A DNA stretch of 49,403 bases from Zoogloea sp041911615. GTDB taxonomy: Bacteria; Pseudomonadota; Gammaproteobacteria; Burkholderiales; Rhodocyclaceae. Shown here one piece after another: positions 9,091-18,661 of this stretch (positions are counted from its first letter, which is position 1; the number at the start of each line of letters is the position of its first letter). The notes beneath the pieces are model-generated. The model searched no databases, was not told where the DNA came from, and worked only from the letters and a program-made list of their open reading frames with translations. A program made the translations under genes and the position numbers. Location of the stretch: assembly GCF_041911615.1 (NCBI RefSeq), contig NZ_JAYROR010000129.1, forward strand, positions 1-49,403. Reading direction: 5' to 3'.

Positions 9091-9752
9091 ACGCCTTCGT
9101 CGCCATCGTCCGCCGCGACCTGCTGCTCGCCGCCCGGCGCAAGAGCGAGGTGCTCACCGCGCTGTTCTTCTTCATGATCGTGGTGAGCATGTTCCCCCTC
9201 GGCATCGGGCCCGAGACGGCGCTGCTGCGGCGCATCGCCCCCGGCGTGCTATGGGTGGCGGCACTGCTGGCGGCGATGCTGTCCCTCAACCGCCTGTTCG
9301 CCGCCGACCACGCCGACGGCACGCTCGAGCAGATGGCCCTGTCGCCCACCCCGCTGGCCCTGCTGGTGGGCGGCAAGGTGCTCGCCCACTGGCTCACCGC
9401 CGGGCTGCCGCTGGTGCTGCTGGCGCCGGTGCTGGGCTTGCAGTTCGACCTCTCGGCGCGGGCGCTGGGCATCCTGATGCTGTCGCTGCTGCTGGGCACC
9501 CCGCTGCTGTCGCTGATCGGCGCGATCGGCGCGGCGCTCACCCTGGGCCTGCGCGGCGGCGGCGTGCTGCTGTCGCTGCTGGTGCTGCCGCTGTATATTC
9601 CCGCCCTGATCTTCGGCGCCGGCGCCGTCGAGGCCGACATGGCCGGGCTCGGCGCCGCCGGGCACCTGTCCCTGCTCGGCGCCCTGCTGGCGCTGGGCGC
9701 CTTCTTCGCCCCGTGGGCCGCCACCGCGGCGCTGCGGATCGCGCTCGAATAG
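9087..9752 (+). CDS. ccmB: Haem exporter permease CcmB
   Basis: 221-residue polytopic inner-membrane protein with six predicted hydrophobic helices and the family features RRDLLLAARRKSE near the N-terminus and the FAADHADGTLEQM cytoplasmic loop near residue 70. Membrane partner of CcmA in the ATP-driven step that frees holo-CcmE. Start ATG 9087 overlaps the ccmA stop. Length matches the usual 220 residues. Confidence 0.92.
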   Translation: MNAFVAIVRRDLLLAARRKSEVLTALFFFMIVVSMFPLGIGPETALLRRIAPGVLWVAALLAAMLSLNRLFAADHADGTLEQMALSPTPLALLVGGKVLAHWLTAGLPLVLLAPVLGLQFDLSARALGILMLSLLLGTPLLSLIGAIGAALTLGLRGGGVLLSLLVLPLYIPALIFGAGAVEADMAGLGAAGHLSLLGALLALGAFFAPWAATAALRIALE

Positions 9753-9778
9753 CGTCGCCACCCTTTCGGATTCACGCC

Positions 9779-10528
9779 ATGAGTCAGCGTCTCATCAACT
9801 GGTTCAAGTTCGCCTCGCCGGCCAGCTTCTACCCCCTCGCGGGCAAGGCCTGGCCCTGGTTCGCCGCACTCGCCACGGCCTTTTGCGCGGCCGGGCTGTG
9901 GATCGGCTTCTTCGTCGCCCCCACCGATTTCCAGCAGGGCGAGGGCTACCGGATCATCTTCATCCACGTTCCGGCCTCGTGGATGTCGATGTTCATCTAC
10001 TGCGTGATGGCCTTCTGGGCCGCCATCGGCATCACCTTCAACACCCGCCTGTCGGGCATGATGAGCTCGGCCCTGGCCCCCACCGGCGCGCTGTTCGCCT
10101 TCCTGTCGCTGTGGACCGGCGCCCTGTGGGGCAAGCCCATGTGGGGCGCCTGGTGGGTGTGGGACGCGCGGCTCACCTCCGAGCTGATCCTGTTCTTCCT
10201 CTACCTGGGCTACATCGCCCTCACCGCCGCCATCGACGATCCGCGCCGGGCCGACAAGGCAGGTGCCATCGTGGCGCTGGTGGGCGTGGTCAATGTGCCG
10301 ATCATCTATTTCTCGGTGAAGTGGTGGAACACCCTGCACCAGGGCGCGTCGGTGTCGATGACCAAGGCCCCGACCATGGCCACCACCATGCTGTGGGGCA
10401 TGCTGCTGATGGCACTGGCCTTCTGGATGTACAGCATCGCCATCGCGCTCTACCGGGTGCGGGCGATCATCCTCGAACGGGAACGCCACACCACGTGGGT
10501 CGCCGAACTGCCGGAGATGCAACGATGA
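9779..10528 (+). CDS. ccmC: Haem handling protein CcmC
   Basis: 249-residue membrane protein with six hydrophobic segments and the haem-binding WWD motif WGAWWVWDARLTSE near residues 121-135, plus flanking histidines (FIHVPASWMSM near 61; the TLHQGASVS stretch near 190) expected as haem ligands. CcmC loads haem covalently onto CcmE. It follows ccmB after 26 nt and its stop overlaps ccmD by 4 nt. Confidence 0.94.
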   Translation: MSQRLINWFKFASPASFYPLAGKAWPWFAALATAFCAAGLWIGFFVAPTDFQQGEGYRIIFIHVPASWMSMFIYCVMAFWAAIGITFNTRLSGMMSSALAPTGALFAFLSLWTGALWGKPMWGAWWVWDARLTSELILFFLYLGYIALTAAIDDPRRADKAGAIVALVGVVNVPIIYFSVKWWNTLHQGASVSMTKAPTMATTMLWGMLLMALAFWMYSIAIALYRVRAIILERERHTTWVAELPEMQR

Positions 10529-10707
10529 ACTGGGGCAGCACCAGCGAATTCTTCGCGATGGGGGGCTACGGCCTCTACGTGTGGGGCAGCTTCGGCGTCA
10601 CCGCCGCGGCCCTGCTGGTCGAGGCCCTGCTTGCCCGCAAGCGTTTTTCCGACACCCGCCGGGCCTTGCGCCGGGAACTGGCGGCCGACCGGGGCAGTCA
10701 AGACTGA
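10525..10707 (+). CDS. ccmD: Haem exporter subunit CcmD
   Basis: A 60-residue protein whose ATG overlaps the ccmC stop. It has the typical CcmD layout: short N-terminus containing FFAMGGYGLYVWGSFG, a single membrane helix at about residues 14-36 and a basic C-terminal tail (RKRFSDTRRALRREL). CcmD stabilises the CcmC-CcmE complex. Position between ccmC and ccmE and the size leave little doubt. Confidence 0.9.
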   Translation: MNWGSTSEFFAMGGYGLYVWGSFGVTAAALLVEALLARKRFSDTRRALRRELAADRGSQD

Positions 10708-10726
10708 ACCTTTCCAGGACCACGCC

Positions 10727-11167
10727 ATGAAACCACGTCACAAACGCCTCGCCATCATCGTCGGCGGCCTGGCGGCCCTCGGGATCGCCGCCGCCCTGGT
10801 CCTCAACGCCTTCCAGAGCAACCTGGTGTTCTTCTTCACGCCAACCCAGGTGGCGGCGGGCGAAGCGCCCAAAGGCCGCGCCTTCCGCATCGGCGGACTG
10901 GTGAAGGAAGGCAGCCTGCAGCGCACCGACATCACCGCCCGTTTCGTCGTGACCGACACCGCCAAGGAAATCCCGGTGAGCTACACCGGCATCCTGCCGG
11001 ACCTGTTCTCGGAGGGCAAAGGCGTGGTCGCCCAGGGCACGCTCGCGGCCGACGGCCAATTCACCGCCACCGAGGTGCTGGCCAAGCACGACGAAAACTA
11101 CATGCCGCCGGAAGCGAAGGCTGCCGTCGATCAGGCCCACGAGGCATCACGGACCTTGAAGCAGTGA
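10727..11167 (+). CDS. ccmE: Periplasmic haem chaperone CcmE
   Basis: 146 residues: N-terminal membrane anchor at about 8-28, then the OB-fold with FRIGGLVKEGSL, VSYTGILPDLFSEGKGVV and the haem-attaching histidine in VLAKHDENYMPPE near residue 125. It carries haem covalently from CcmC to CcmF/H. 19 nt separate it from ccmD. It is followed by an unusual 118-bp gap before ccmF, described separately. Confidence 0.94.
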   Translation: MKPRHKRLAIIVGGLAALGIAAALVLNAFQSNLVFFFTPTQVAAGEAPKGRAFRIGGLVKEGSLQRTDITARFVVTDTAKEIPVSYTGILPDLFSEGKGVVAQGTLAADGQFTATEVLAKHDENYMPPEAKAAVDQAHEASRTLKQ

Positions 11168-11175
11168 CAAGAACC

Positions 11176-11275
11176 GTGAGGAGCGAGGCGTCAGGAGCCC
11201 TTTCCTTCAGCCTTGTGCGCTCCCGACTCGTCTGATCACCACGCCACGCCTCAGCCCATACTCCTATCTCCTCAC
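11176..11275. repeat. Nested inverted repeat between ccmE and ccmF
   Basis: GTGAGGAG (11176-11183) is complementary to CTCCTCAC (11268-11275), and inside it GAGGCGT (11185-11191) is complementary to ACGCCTC (11246-11252). The gap breaks the otherwise tightly overlapping ccm gene order and has no open frame. It could be a dispersed intergenic repeat or an mRNA stability/processing hairpin that sets ccmA-E and ccmF-I expression apart. No T-run follows, so it is unlikely to be a terminator. Confidence 0.6.
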
Positions 11276-11285
11276 TAGAAAAACC

Positions 11286-13235
11286 ATGATCCCCGAAATC
11301 GGTACCTTCGCCCTCGTTCTGGCCCTGCTGGTCGCCATCGTCCAGGGCACGCTACCGCTGATCGGCGCCCAGCGCGGCGTGGCGGCGTGGGTGCAGCTCG
11401 CCCGGCCGGCTTCGGCGACGCTGTTCCTGCTGGTGGCCATCGCCTTCGGCTGCCTCACCGCCAGCTTCATCGACAACGATTTCTCGGTGCTCTACGTCGC
11501 CCAGCACTCCAACTCCCGCCTGCCGATCGAGTACCGCATCGCCGGCGTGTGGGGCGGCCACGAAGGCTCGCTGCTGCTGTGGGTGATGATGCTGTCGCTG
11601 TGGGCGCTGGCGGTGGCGGCCTTCTCGCGCAGTCTGCCGGACGACATGGTGGCGCGGGTGCAGGGGGTGCTCGGCCTCGTCGCCGCCGGCTTCATCCTGT
11701 TCATCCTGACCACCTCCAGCCCCTTCGCACGCCTGCTCCCCGGCGCCGAGGACGGCCGCGACCTCAACCCGCTGCTGCAGGACCCGGGCCTGATCTTCCA
11801 TCCGCCGATGCTCTACATGGGCTACGTGGGCTTCTCGGTGGCCTTCGCCTTCGCCATCGCGGCGCTGCTGTCCGGTCGCCTCGACGCCGCCTGGGCGCGC
11901 TGGTCACGGCCGTGGACCACCGCGGCGTGGATCTTCCTTACCCTCGGCATCGGCCTCGGCTCCATCTGGGCCTACTACGAGCTGGGCTGGGGCGGCTGGT
12001 GGTTCTGGGACCCGGTCGAGAACGCGTCCTTCATGCCGTGGCTCGTAGGCACCGCGCTGATCCACTCGCTGGCCGTCACCGAGAAGCGCGGCAGCTTCAA
12101 GAACTGGACGGTGCTGCTCGCCATCGGCGCCTTCTCCCTGTCGCTGCTGGGCACCTTCCTGGTCCGCTCGGGCGTGCTGAGCTCGGTGCACGCCTTCGCG
12201 TCCGACCCCAAGCGCGGCATCTTCATCCTGCTGTTCCTCGCGGTGGTGGTCGGCTCGTCGCTCACCCTGTTCGCCTGGCGGGCGCCCAAGGTCAGCCTCG
12301 GCGGCGCCTTCGCGCTGGTGTCCCGCGAGACTTTCCTGCTCATCAACAACCTGCTGCTGCTGTGCGCGGCCGGCGCGGTGCTGCTCGGCACCCTGTATCC
12401 GCTGGTGATCGACGCGCTCAATCTGGGCAAGCTGTCGGTCGGCCCCCCGTATTTCAACGCCGTGTTCACCCCGCTGATGGTGCCGGTGCTGTTCCTGATG
12501 GCCGCCGGGCCGGTGGCGCGCTGGAAGCAGGCCAGTCTGGCCGACATCGCCCGCCCGCTGAAGGGCGCCTTCCTGCTGGCGGTGATCGTCGGCATCGCCG
12601 TACCCTTCGCGGCGGGTGAATGGGCGGGTGGCGTCGCGCTGGGCATCGGGCTGGCGATGTGGATCGTCGGCGCGTCGGTGCTGCAGATCCTCGCCCGCAG
12701 CAAGTCCGGCGCCGCGCCGCGCGCCTTCTGGGGGATGCACCTCGCCCACATCGGCGTCGCCGTCACGGTGGTCGGCATCGTGATGGTCAAGCATTTCGAG
12801 ACCGAGCGCGACGTGCGCATGGCCCCGGGCGACACTGTCGCGGCCGGCGGCTACACGATCCGCTTCCTGGGCGTCGAGGATGCCCCCGGCCCCAACTACA
12901 CGGCCGCCCGCGGCAACCTCGAGCTGCTGAAGGACGGCGCGGTGGTCATGCCGCTGCACCCCGAGAAGCGCAAATATCTCTCGTCGGCGATGCCGATGAC
13001 CGAGGCCTTCATCGATCCCGGCCTGACCCGCGATATCTACGTCTCGCTGGGCGATCCGCTCGAAGGCGGCGACGGCGCCTGGAGCGTGCGCGTCTACTTC
13101 AAGCCCTTCGTCAGCTGGATCTGGGCCGGCGCCGTGCTGATGGCCCTCGGTGGCCTGCTCGCCGCCAGCGACCGCCGCTATCGTCTCAAATCCACCGCGC
13201 GGGCCGCCACGCTCGCCTCCGGAGCCGCATCGTGA
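11286..13235 (+). CDS. ccmF: Haem lyase subunit CcmF
   Basis: 649-residue polytopic membrane protein with the conserved WGGHEGSLLLWV segment near residue 90 and the WWD haem-binding motif GWGGWWFWDPVENASFMPWL near 235. The large periplasmic region lies near the C-terminus, after the last-but-one helix, as usual for the family. With CcmH it ligates haem to apocytochrome c CXXCH motifs in the periplasm. Its stop overlaps the next gene's GTG start (GTGA). Confidence 0.95.
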   Translation: MIPEIGTFALVLALLVAIVQGTLPLIGAQRGVAAWVQLARPASATLFLLVAIAFGCLTASFIDNDFSVLYVAQHSNSRLPIEYRIAGVWGGHEGSLLLWVMMLSLWALAVAAFSRSLPDDMVARVQGVLGLVAAGFILFILTTSSPFARLLPGAEDGRDLNPLLQDPGLIFHPPMLYMGYVGFSVAFAFAIAALLSGRLDAAWARWSRPWTTAAWIFLTLGIGLGSIWAYYELGWGGWWFWDPVENASFMPWLVGTALIHSLAVTEKRGSFKNWTVLLAIGAFSLSLLGTFLVRSGVLSSVHAFASDPKRGIFILLFLAVVVGSSLTLFAWRAPKVSLGGAFALVSRETFLLINNLLLLCAAGAVLLGTLYPLVIDALNLGKLSVGPPYFNAVFTPLMVPVLFLMAAGPVARWKQASLADIARPLKGAFLLAVIVGIAVPFAAGEWAGGVALGIGLAMWIVGASVLQILARSKSGAAPRAFWGMHLAHIGVAVTVVGIVMVKHFETERDVRMAPGDTVAAGGYTIRFLGVEDAPGPNYTAARGNLELLKDGAVVMPLHPEKRKYLSSAMPMTEAFIDPGLTRDIYVSLGDPLEGGDGAWSVRVYFKPFVSWIWAGAVLMALGGLLAASDRRYRLKSTARAATLASGAAS

Positions 13236-13822
13236 AACGTTTCCTGATCCCCCTCGGCATCTTCCTGGTGCTGGTCGTTTTCCTGGCGATCGGTCTCAAC
13301 CGCGACCCGCACGAAGTCCCTTCGCCGCTGGTCGGCAAGCCGGCGCCCGAGTTCCGCCTCGAGACCCTCGCCGAGCCGGGCAAGCAGTTCTCGCCGGCCG
13401 ACATGCGCGGCCAGGTGTGGCTGCTCAACGTGTGGGCCTCGTGGTGCGTGTCGTGCCGGGCCGAGCACCCGCTGCTGGTGGTCTTCGCCAAGCAGGGCCA
13501 GCTGCCGGTGGTCGGCCTCAACTACAAGGAAGTGCGCGGCGACGGCGAGACCGACGTGAAGAAGCTCGCCGCCGGCGAGGAGGCCACCCTCACCCGCCAG
13601 CGCGCCAACGCCTGGCTGGAACGCCACGGCAACCCCTACGCCCTGTCGGTGCTCGACATGGACGGCCGAGTCGGCATCGACTACGGCGTGTATGGCGTGC
13701 CCGAAACCTACCTGATCGACAAGAAAGGCGTGATCCGCTTCAAGCAGATCGGCCCGATCACCCCCGAAGCGCTGGAACAGAAGATCCTGCCGCTGGCCAA
13801 GCAGCTCGCCGAGGAATCCTGA
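13232..13822 (+). CDS. ccmG: Thiol:disulfide oxidoreductase CcmG/DsbE
   Basis: 196 residues with an N-terminal membrane anchor (residues 3-22) and a thioredoxin fold carrying the active-site WASWCVSCRAEHP near 68-80, the characteristic GLNYKE strand near 92 and the cis-Pro region YGVYGVPETYLID near 153. CcmG keeps apocytochrome cysteines reduced before haem ligation. GTG at 13232 is used because it overlaps the ccmF stop and immediately precedes the signal anchor. The reported reading frame is open further upstream only inside ccmF. Confidence 0.93.
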   Translation: MKRFLIPLGIFLVLVVFLAIGLNRDPHEVPSPLVGKPAPEFRLETLAEPGKQFSPADMRGQVWLLNVWASWCVSCRAEHPLLVVFAKQGQLPVVGLNYKEVRGDGETDVKKLAAGEEATLTRQRANAWLERHGNPYALSVLDMDGRVGIDYGVYGVPETYLIDKKGVIRFKQIGPITPEALEQKILPLAKQLAEES

Positions 13823-13823
13823 C

Positions 13824-14318
13824 ATGCGCGCCCGCCCCCTTGCCGCCACGCTGGCCGGCCTGCTGCTGACGGCCAGCTGCCAGCTCCTCGCCGCCGACGC
13901 CACCCCGATGGCCGACGATCCCGTCGTCGAGGCGCGGATGGTCACCATCTCCGAAGAGCTGCGCTGCCTGGTCTGCCAGAACGAAAGCCTCGCCGCCTCC
14001 CGCGCCGAGCTCGCCAACGACCTGCGCGAGGAAGTCCGCAAGCTGATCCGCGACGGCAAGTCCGACGCCGAGATCCGCGACTACCTGGTCGCCCGCTACG
14101 GCGACTTCGTGCTCTACCGTCCGCCGGTCAAACCCACCACGTGGCTGCTGTGGTTCGGCCCCTTCGCGCTGCTCGCTGGCGGCGCGATCGGTCTCGTCGC
14201 CTACCTGCGCCGCCGTGCCGGCCGCATCGCGCCCGCCGAACTCAGCGCCGAACAGCGCGCCGCCGCCCGGGCGCTCCTCGCCGACGCCGCCCCTCAACGC
14301 CCGAAGAACCACCAATGA
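13824..14318 (+). CDS. ccmH: Cytochrome c maturation protein CcmH (CcmH/NrfF family)
   Basis: 164 residues: signal peptide (about 1-23), then the family motif ELRCLVCQNESLA with two cysteines near 48 and 51, the helix REEVRKLIRDGKSD, and a single membrane helix near 110-130. It reduces the apocytochrome or the CcmG intermediate at the haem lyase. One nucleotide after the ccmG stop; overlaps ccmI by 4 nt. This is the short CcmH form, with the TPR part encoded separately as ccmI. Confidence 0.93.
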   Translation: MRARPLAATLAGLLLTASCQLLAADATPMADDPVVEARMVTISEELRCLVCQNESLAASRAELANDLREEVRKLIRDGKSDAEIRDYLVARYGDFVLYRPPVKPTTWLLWFGPFALLAGGAIGLVAYLRRRAGRIAPAELSAEQRAAARALLADAAPQRPKNHQ

Positions 14319-15559
14319 CCGCATTCTGGATTGCCGCCGGGCTGCTCACCGCCCTCGTCCTGGCCGTGCTGTGCCGGCCCCTGCTGCGCCGCAAGACGGC
14401 GGCCCACGCCTCCCGCCAGGCCATCAACAGCGCGATCTACCGCGACCAGTTCGCTGAGCTCGAGCGCGATCTCGCCAGCGGCGCCCTGTCCGAGGCCGAC
14501 TACGCCAGCGCCCGCGACGAGCTGGAGCGCCGCGTCCTCGAGGACGTCGCCACCGACGGCGCCGCCGCGCCCGTAGAAACCCACCGGCGCCTGCCCCGTA
14601 CGGCCCTCGCCCTCGGCGTCGTCTTGCCGGCGGCGGCCGTGGCACTGTATTTCGTCCTCGGCACGCCCGCCGCCCTCGACCCCACGGCCCGCCAGGGTAC
14701 CGAGCCCACCGCCGCCGAAGTCGAGAAGATGGTCGCCAGTCTCGCCGCCAAACTCGAAAAGAGCCCGGACAACCCCGAAGGCTGGGTCATGCTCGGACGC
14801 AGCTACAAAGTGCTCGGCCGCTTCGCGGAGGCCGCCGCGGCCTTCGACAAGGCCGGACCCGTCATCGAGGACGCCCCCGAGCTGATGCTCGAAGTCGCCG
14901 AACTGTCCGCCGAGCTCAACAGCGGCCGGATCGAAGGCAAGGGTCACGACTACCTCGAGCGGGTGCTCAAGTCACAGCCCGACAATCCCCAGGCCCTCGC
15001 CCTCGCCGGCACCGATGCCTTCTTCCGCCAGCAATACGCCGACGCCGTGCGCCACTGGGAGGCCGTCCTCGCCCAGGTCGCCCCGGATTCCCAGGATGCC
15101 CAGAACCTCAGCGCCGGCATCGACAAGGCCCGGAGCCTGATGGCCTCCGCCGGGCAGACGCCGCCGCCGGCCAAGCCCACGCCTCCCGCCACCGCCAAGG
15201 TCGGCGCGGCCGTCGCCACCAGCATCACCGGCCGGGTCGAACTGGCGCCAGCCCTCAAGACCAAGGCCGCGCCGGACGACGTGGTGTACGTCTTCGCCCG
15301 CGCCCTCCAGGGGCCGCGGATGCCCCTCGCCGTCGTCCGCGCCAAGGTGTCTGACCTGCCAATGGATTTCGCCCTGGACGACAGCATGGCCATGAGCCCC
15401 GAACTCAAGCTCTCCTCCGCCACCGAACTGCGCATCGAGGCCCGCGTCTCCAGGTCGGGCGACGCCATCGCCAAGCCGGGCGACCTCACCGGCGAACTGA
15501 GCCCGGTCAAGCCCGGGGCGAAGGGGCTCCAGCTCAGCATCGACCGCGTCGTCCCCTGA
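14315..15559 (+). CDS. ccmI: Cytochrome c biogenesis protein CcmI (TPR)
   Basis: 414 residues. An N-terminal membrane helix (3-22), a cytoplasmic loop with the YRDQFAELERDLASGALSE heptad-like stretch near 44-62, a second helix near 95-112, then TPR-like helices (GWVMLGRSYKVLGRF..AAAAFDKA near 155-180 and a following pair) and a C-terminal beta-rich domain (AVATSITGRVELAPALK onward) as in the E. coli CcmH C-terminal half. It holds the apocytochrome C-terminus for the lyase. Last gene of the operon; a long hairpin followed by T residues lies about 165 bp downstream. Confidence 0.9.
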   Translation: MTAFWIAAGLLTALVLAVLCRPLLRRKTAAHASRQAINSAIYRDQFAELERDLASGALSEADYASARDELERRVLEDVATDGAAAPVETHRRLPRTALALGVVLPAAAVALYFVLGTPAALDPTARQGTEPTAAEVEKMVASLAAKLEKSPDNPEGWVMLGRSYKVLGRFAEAAAAFDKAGPVIEDAPELMLEVAELSAELNSGRIEGKGHDYLERVLKSQPDNPQALALAGTDAFFRQQYADAVRHWEAVLAQVAPDSQDAQNLSAGIDKARSLMASAGQTPPPAKPTPPATAKVGAAVATSITGRVELAPALKTKAAPDDVVYVFARALQGPRMPLAVVRAKVSDLPMDFALDDSMAMSPELKLSSATELRIEARVSRSGDAIAKPGDLTGELSPVKPGAKGLQLSIDRVVP

Positions 15560-15723
15560 ACCGGCGGCGTCGTCGAGCCCGGCGGCCGGGTCTCGATAGG
15601 CACAGCCTATTCAGAGCATACGCACAAACAATTGGCGCTATTCCTGCGCTCCCGTAGGATGGATCCATTCGTCACGGCTTCACGCCCGCAAGTGTGGCAG
15701 ACGCGATTGAAGTGAGCTTGAGC

Positions 15724-15787
15724 GCGCCGGGATACCCAAAAGCACCCCCAAAAACCCAACAGAGAACCATCCCGGCGCAGCTTTTTT
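15724..15787 (+). terminator. Hairpin with long loop and T-run after ccmI
   Basis: GCGCCGGGAT (15724-15733) is perfectly complementary to ATCCCGGCGC (15769-15778). The 35-nt loop is almost free of G and T (mostly A and C), and six T follow at 15782-15787. It is a plausible terminator of the ccm operon, although a 35-nt loop is unusually long; it could instead be the 5' control region of the cupin gene. The 15560-15723 stretch before it holds no gene I can support. Confidence 0.55.
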
Positions 15788-15826
15788 CCCTGCGCCCGAC
15801 GGCCCCGCCGCCGTCCCTCAACTGCG

Positions 15827-16144
15827 ATGCGCTGCGCCAATCTCCTCGCCGACCTGCCGCCCCCCGCGGCAGCCGAGCATCTCGAGACCCTCTTCGCCAA
15901 CCCCCACGTGCGCATCGAGCGCATCGTCTCCCACCGTCACGCCAGCCCGCCGGACTTCTGGTACGACCAGCCCCACGACGAGTGGGTGATGCTCGTACAA
16001 GGCCACGCCGAACTTGCCTTCGACGATGGGCGCCGCCAGGCCCTGCAGCAGGGTGACTGGCTGCTGATCCCCGCCGGCTGCCGCCATCGCGTCGCCGAAA
16101 CGGGCCCCGACACCGTGTGGCTGGCCGTACACGTCGCGGCCTGA
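15827..16144 (+). CDS. Cupin domain protein
   Basis: 105 residues with a single cupin barrel: HVRIERIVSHRHASP near 27-41 and the DEWVMLVQGHAELAFDDG stretch near 51-68 (motif 1), then GDWLLIPAGCRHRV near 76-89 (motif 2, metal-ligand His). Small cupins of this type are found as stand-alone metal-binding proteins of undefined substrate. No clear ribosome-binding site precedes ATG 15827. It is co-directional with the downstream hydrolase but 85 bp apart. Confidence 0.78.
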   Translation: MRCANLLADLPPPAAAEHLETLFANPHVRIERIVSHRHASPPDFWYDQPHDEWVMLVQGHAELAFDDGRRQALQQGDWLLIPAGCRHRVAETGPDTVWLAVHVAA

Positions 16145-16229
16145 ACGCCACCCGTTTCTGTTTGTCGTATCCTTTCTTCCTTACGACATCAGCCCCCGCT
16201 GGTTTTTTTCCCAAGACGGAGCCCGCCTC

Positions 16230-17195
16230 ATGATTCGACGCAGTCTCAGCGCCCTGGCCTTCGCCCTCGGCGCCGCCTTCCTCCCCTTCAGCGCCAGCGC
16301 CGAGGCCCCCGCCGCCGGCACCCAGGTTCCCGGCTACTACCGCGCCGCCCTGGGCGACCTGGAAATCACCGCCCTCTACGATGGCTACGTCGACCTGGGC
16401 GCCAACCTGCTGCTGGGCGCCAGCAAGGCCGACGTGCAACGCCTGCTGGCCAGACAGTTCCTTGCCGGCGAAAAGGTGCAGACCGCCGTCAACGCCTACC
16501 TCATCAACGCCGGCGGCAAGCTGATCCTCGTCGATGCCGGCGCCGCCAAGGCCTTCGGCCCGACCCTCGGTTTCGTCGGCGAGCAGCTGCGCGCAGCCGG
16601 CTACGCACCCGAGCAGGTGGACGTGGTGCTCCTCACCCACCTGCACGCCGACCACGTGGCCGGCGTGCTCACCCCGGACGGCAAGCCGCTGTTCCCCAAC
16701 GCCGAGATCCACGTCGCCCAGACCGAAGCCGACTTCTGGCTGTCCGACGAGAACGCCGCCAAGGCGCCGAAAGACTTCAAGCCCTTCTTCGAGCTCGCCC
16801 GCAAGTCCGTCGCCCCCTACCAGGCGGCCGGCAAGTTCAAGACCTTCAGCGGCGAGGCGGATTTCGGCGGCATCAAGGCCGTGCCGTCCAACGGCCACAC
16901 GCCCGGCCACACCAGCTATCTCGTCGAATCGAAGGGGCAGCGCCTGCTGATCCTCGGCGACGCGGTGCACAGCCACGCGGTGCAGTTTGCCCACCCGGAA
17001 GTCGCCATCGAATTCGACGCCGACAAGAAGGCCGCCATCGCCGCCCGCAAGCAACTGTTCGCCTGGGCCGCCAAGGACAAGCTGCTGGTCTCCGGCATGC
17101 ACCTGCCCTTCCCGGGGCTCGGCCACGTCCGCGCCGAAGCCAAGGGCTTTGCCTGGGTGCCGGTGGAGTACAGCCCGCTCCGCAAGGACAAATAA
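16230..17195 (+). CDS. Exported metallo-beta-lactamase-fold hydrolase
   Basis: 321 residues with a cleavable signal peptide (about 1-24, ending ASAEA). The zinc-binding motif LLTHLHADHVAG lies near 132-143, a second histidine in SNGHTPGHTSYL near 215-226, and the bridging aspartate in LILGDAVHSH near 238-247. Closest in layout to the periplasmic MBL-fold hydrolases (quorum-quenching lactonase-like or PNGM-type) rather than to true beta-lactamases; the substrate cannot be told. The start follows ACGGAG with 8 nt spacing. A strong bidirectional terminator follows. Confidence 0.82.
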   Translation: MIRRSLSALAFALGAAFLPFSASAEAPAAGTQVPGYYRAALGDLEITALYDGYVDLGANLLLGASKADVQRLLARQFLAGEKVQTAVNAYLINAGGKLILVDAGAAKAFGPTLGFVGEQLRAAGYAPEQVDVVLLTHLHADHVAGVLTPDGKPLFPNAEIHVAQTEADFWLSDENAAKAPKDFKPFFELARKSVAPYQAAGKFKTFSGEADFGGIKAVPSNGHTPGHTSYLVESKGQRLLILGDAVHSHAVQFAHPEVAIEFDADKKAAIAARKQLFAWAAKDKLLVSGMHLPFPGLGHVRAEAKGFAWVPVEYSPLRKDK

Positions 17196-17212
17196 GCCGC
17201 CGCGTCGGCAAC

Positions 17213-17242
17213 AAAAAGGGCGACCCGCGGGTCGCCCTTTTT
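17213..17242. terminator. Bidirectional intrinsic terminator
   Basis: A 14-bp perfect inverted repeat, AAAAAGGGCGACCC then GC then GGGTCGCCCTTTTT, sits between the convergent hydrolase gene and metK and has a T-run on each strand. It should end both transcripts. Confidence 0.93.
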
Positions 17243-17268
17243 GCTGGCCCGGCCGGCGGGTCCGCCGC

Positions 17269-18435
<1,167 letters not shown>

Positions 18436-18454
18436 GAAGCACTCCTCCAAACAA

Positions 18455-18494
18455 AAATCCCCAGAACAGGCGCCGTTGCCGTCTCTGGGGATTT
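18455..18494 (-). promoter_or_regulatory. Terminator-like hairpin in the metK leader
   Basis: On the reverse strand AAATCCCCAGA is followed 18 nt later by its exact complement TCTGGGGATTT and a TTTTTGTTT tract, only about 10 nt before the GGAGGAG ribosome-binding site of metK. An intrinsic terminator placed between promoter and start implies conditional termination or Shine-Dalgarno control, as in attenuators and riboswitches. Confidence 0.75.
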
Positions 18495-18598
18495 CTGGGA
18501 GCGGCGACGCTTTAGCAGTATTTTTTTGGCCCGGCACGCGCGAAATCCGCTAGCCTCCTCCGCCCTGCAAGTTGTCGGATTAACTCGGCGGAATCACA

Positions 18599-18626
18599 AT
18601 TATAACTTTGCGTGTCCGGCCGTCAA
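18599..18626 (-). promoter_or_regulatory. Sigma-70 promoter of metK
   Basis: On the reverse strand TTGACG (18626-18621) and a perfect TATAAT (18604-18599) are separated by 16 nt. This predicts a transcript start near 18592 and a leader of about 157 nt ahead of metK. It also sits about 60 bp upstream of the divergent acyltransferase gene. Confidence 0.8.
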
Positions 18627-18661
18627 TTCGGCCGTTTTCCTACATTCCCGCACCCGGCCCG

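Noticed and set aside
18436..18626. Assignment of the metK leader to a known SAM or SAH riboswitch class
   Set aside because: I could not align the leader with the conserved cores I remember for SAM-I, SAM-II, SAM/SAH or SAH riboswitches; only the promoter and terminator are supportable.
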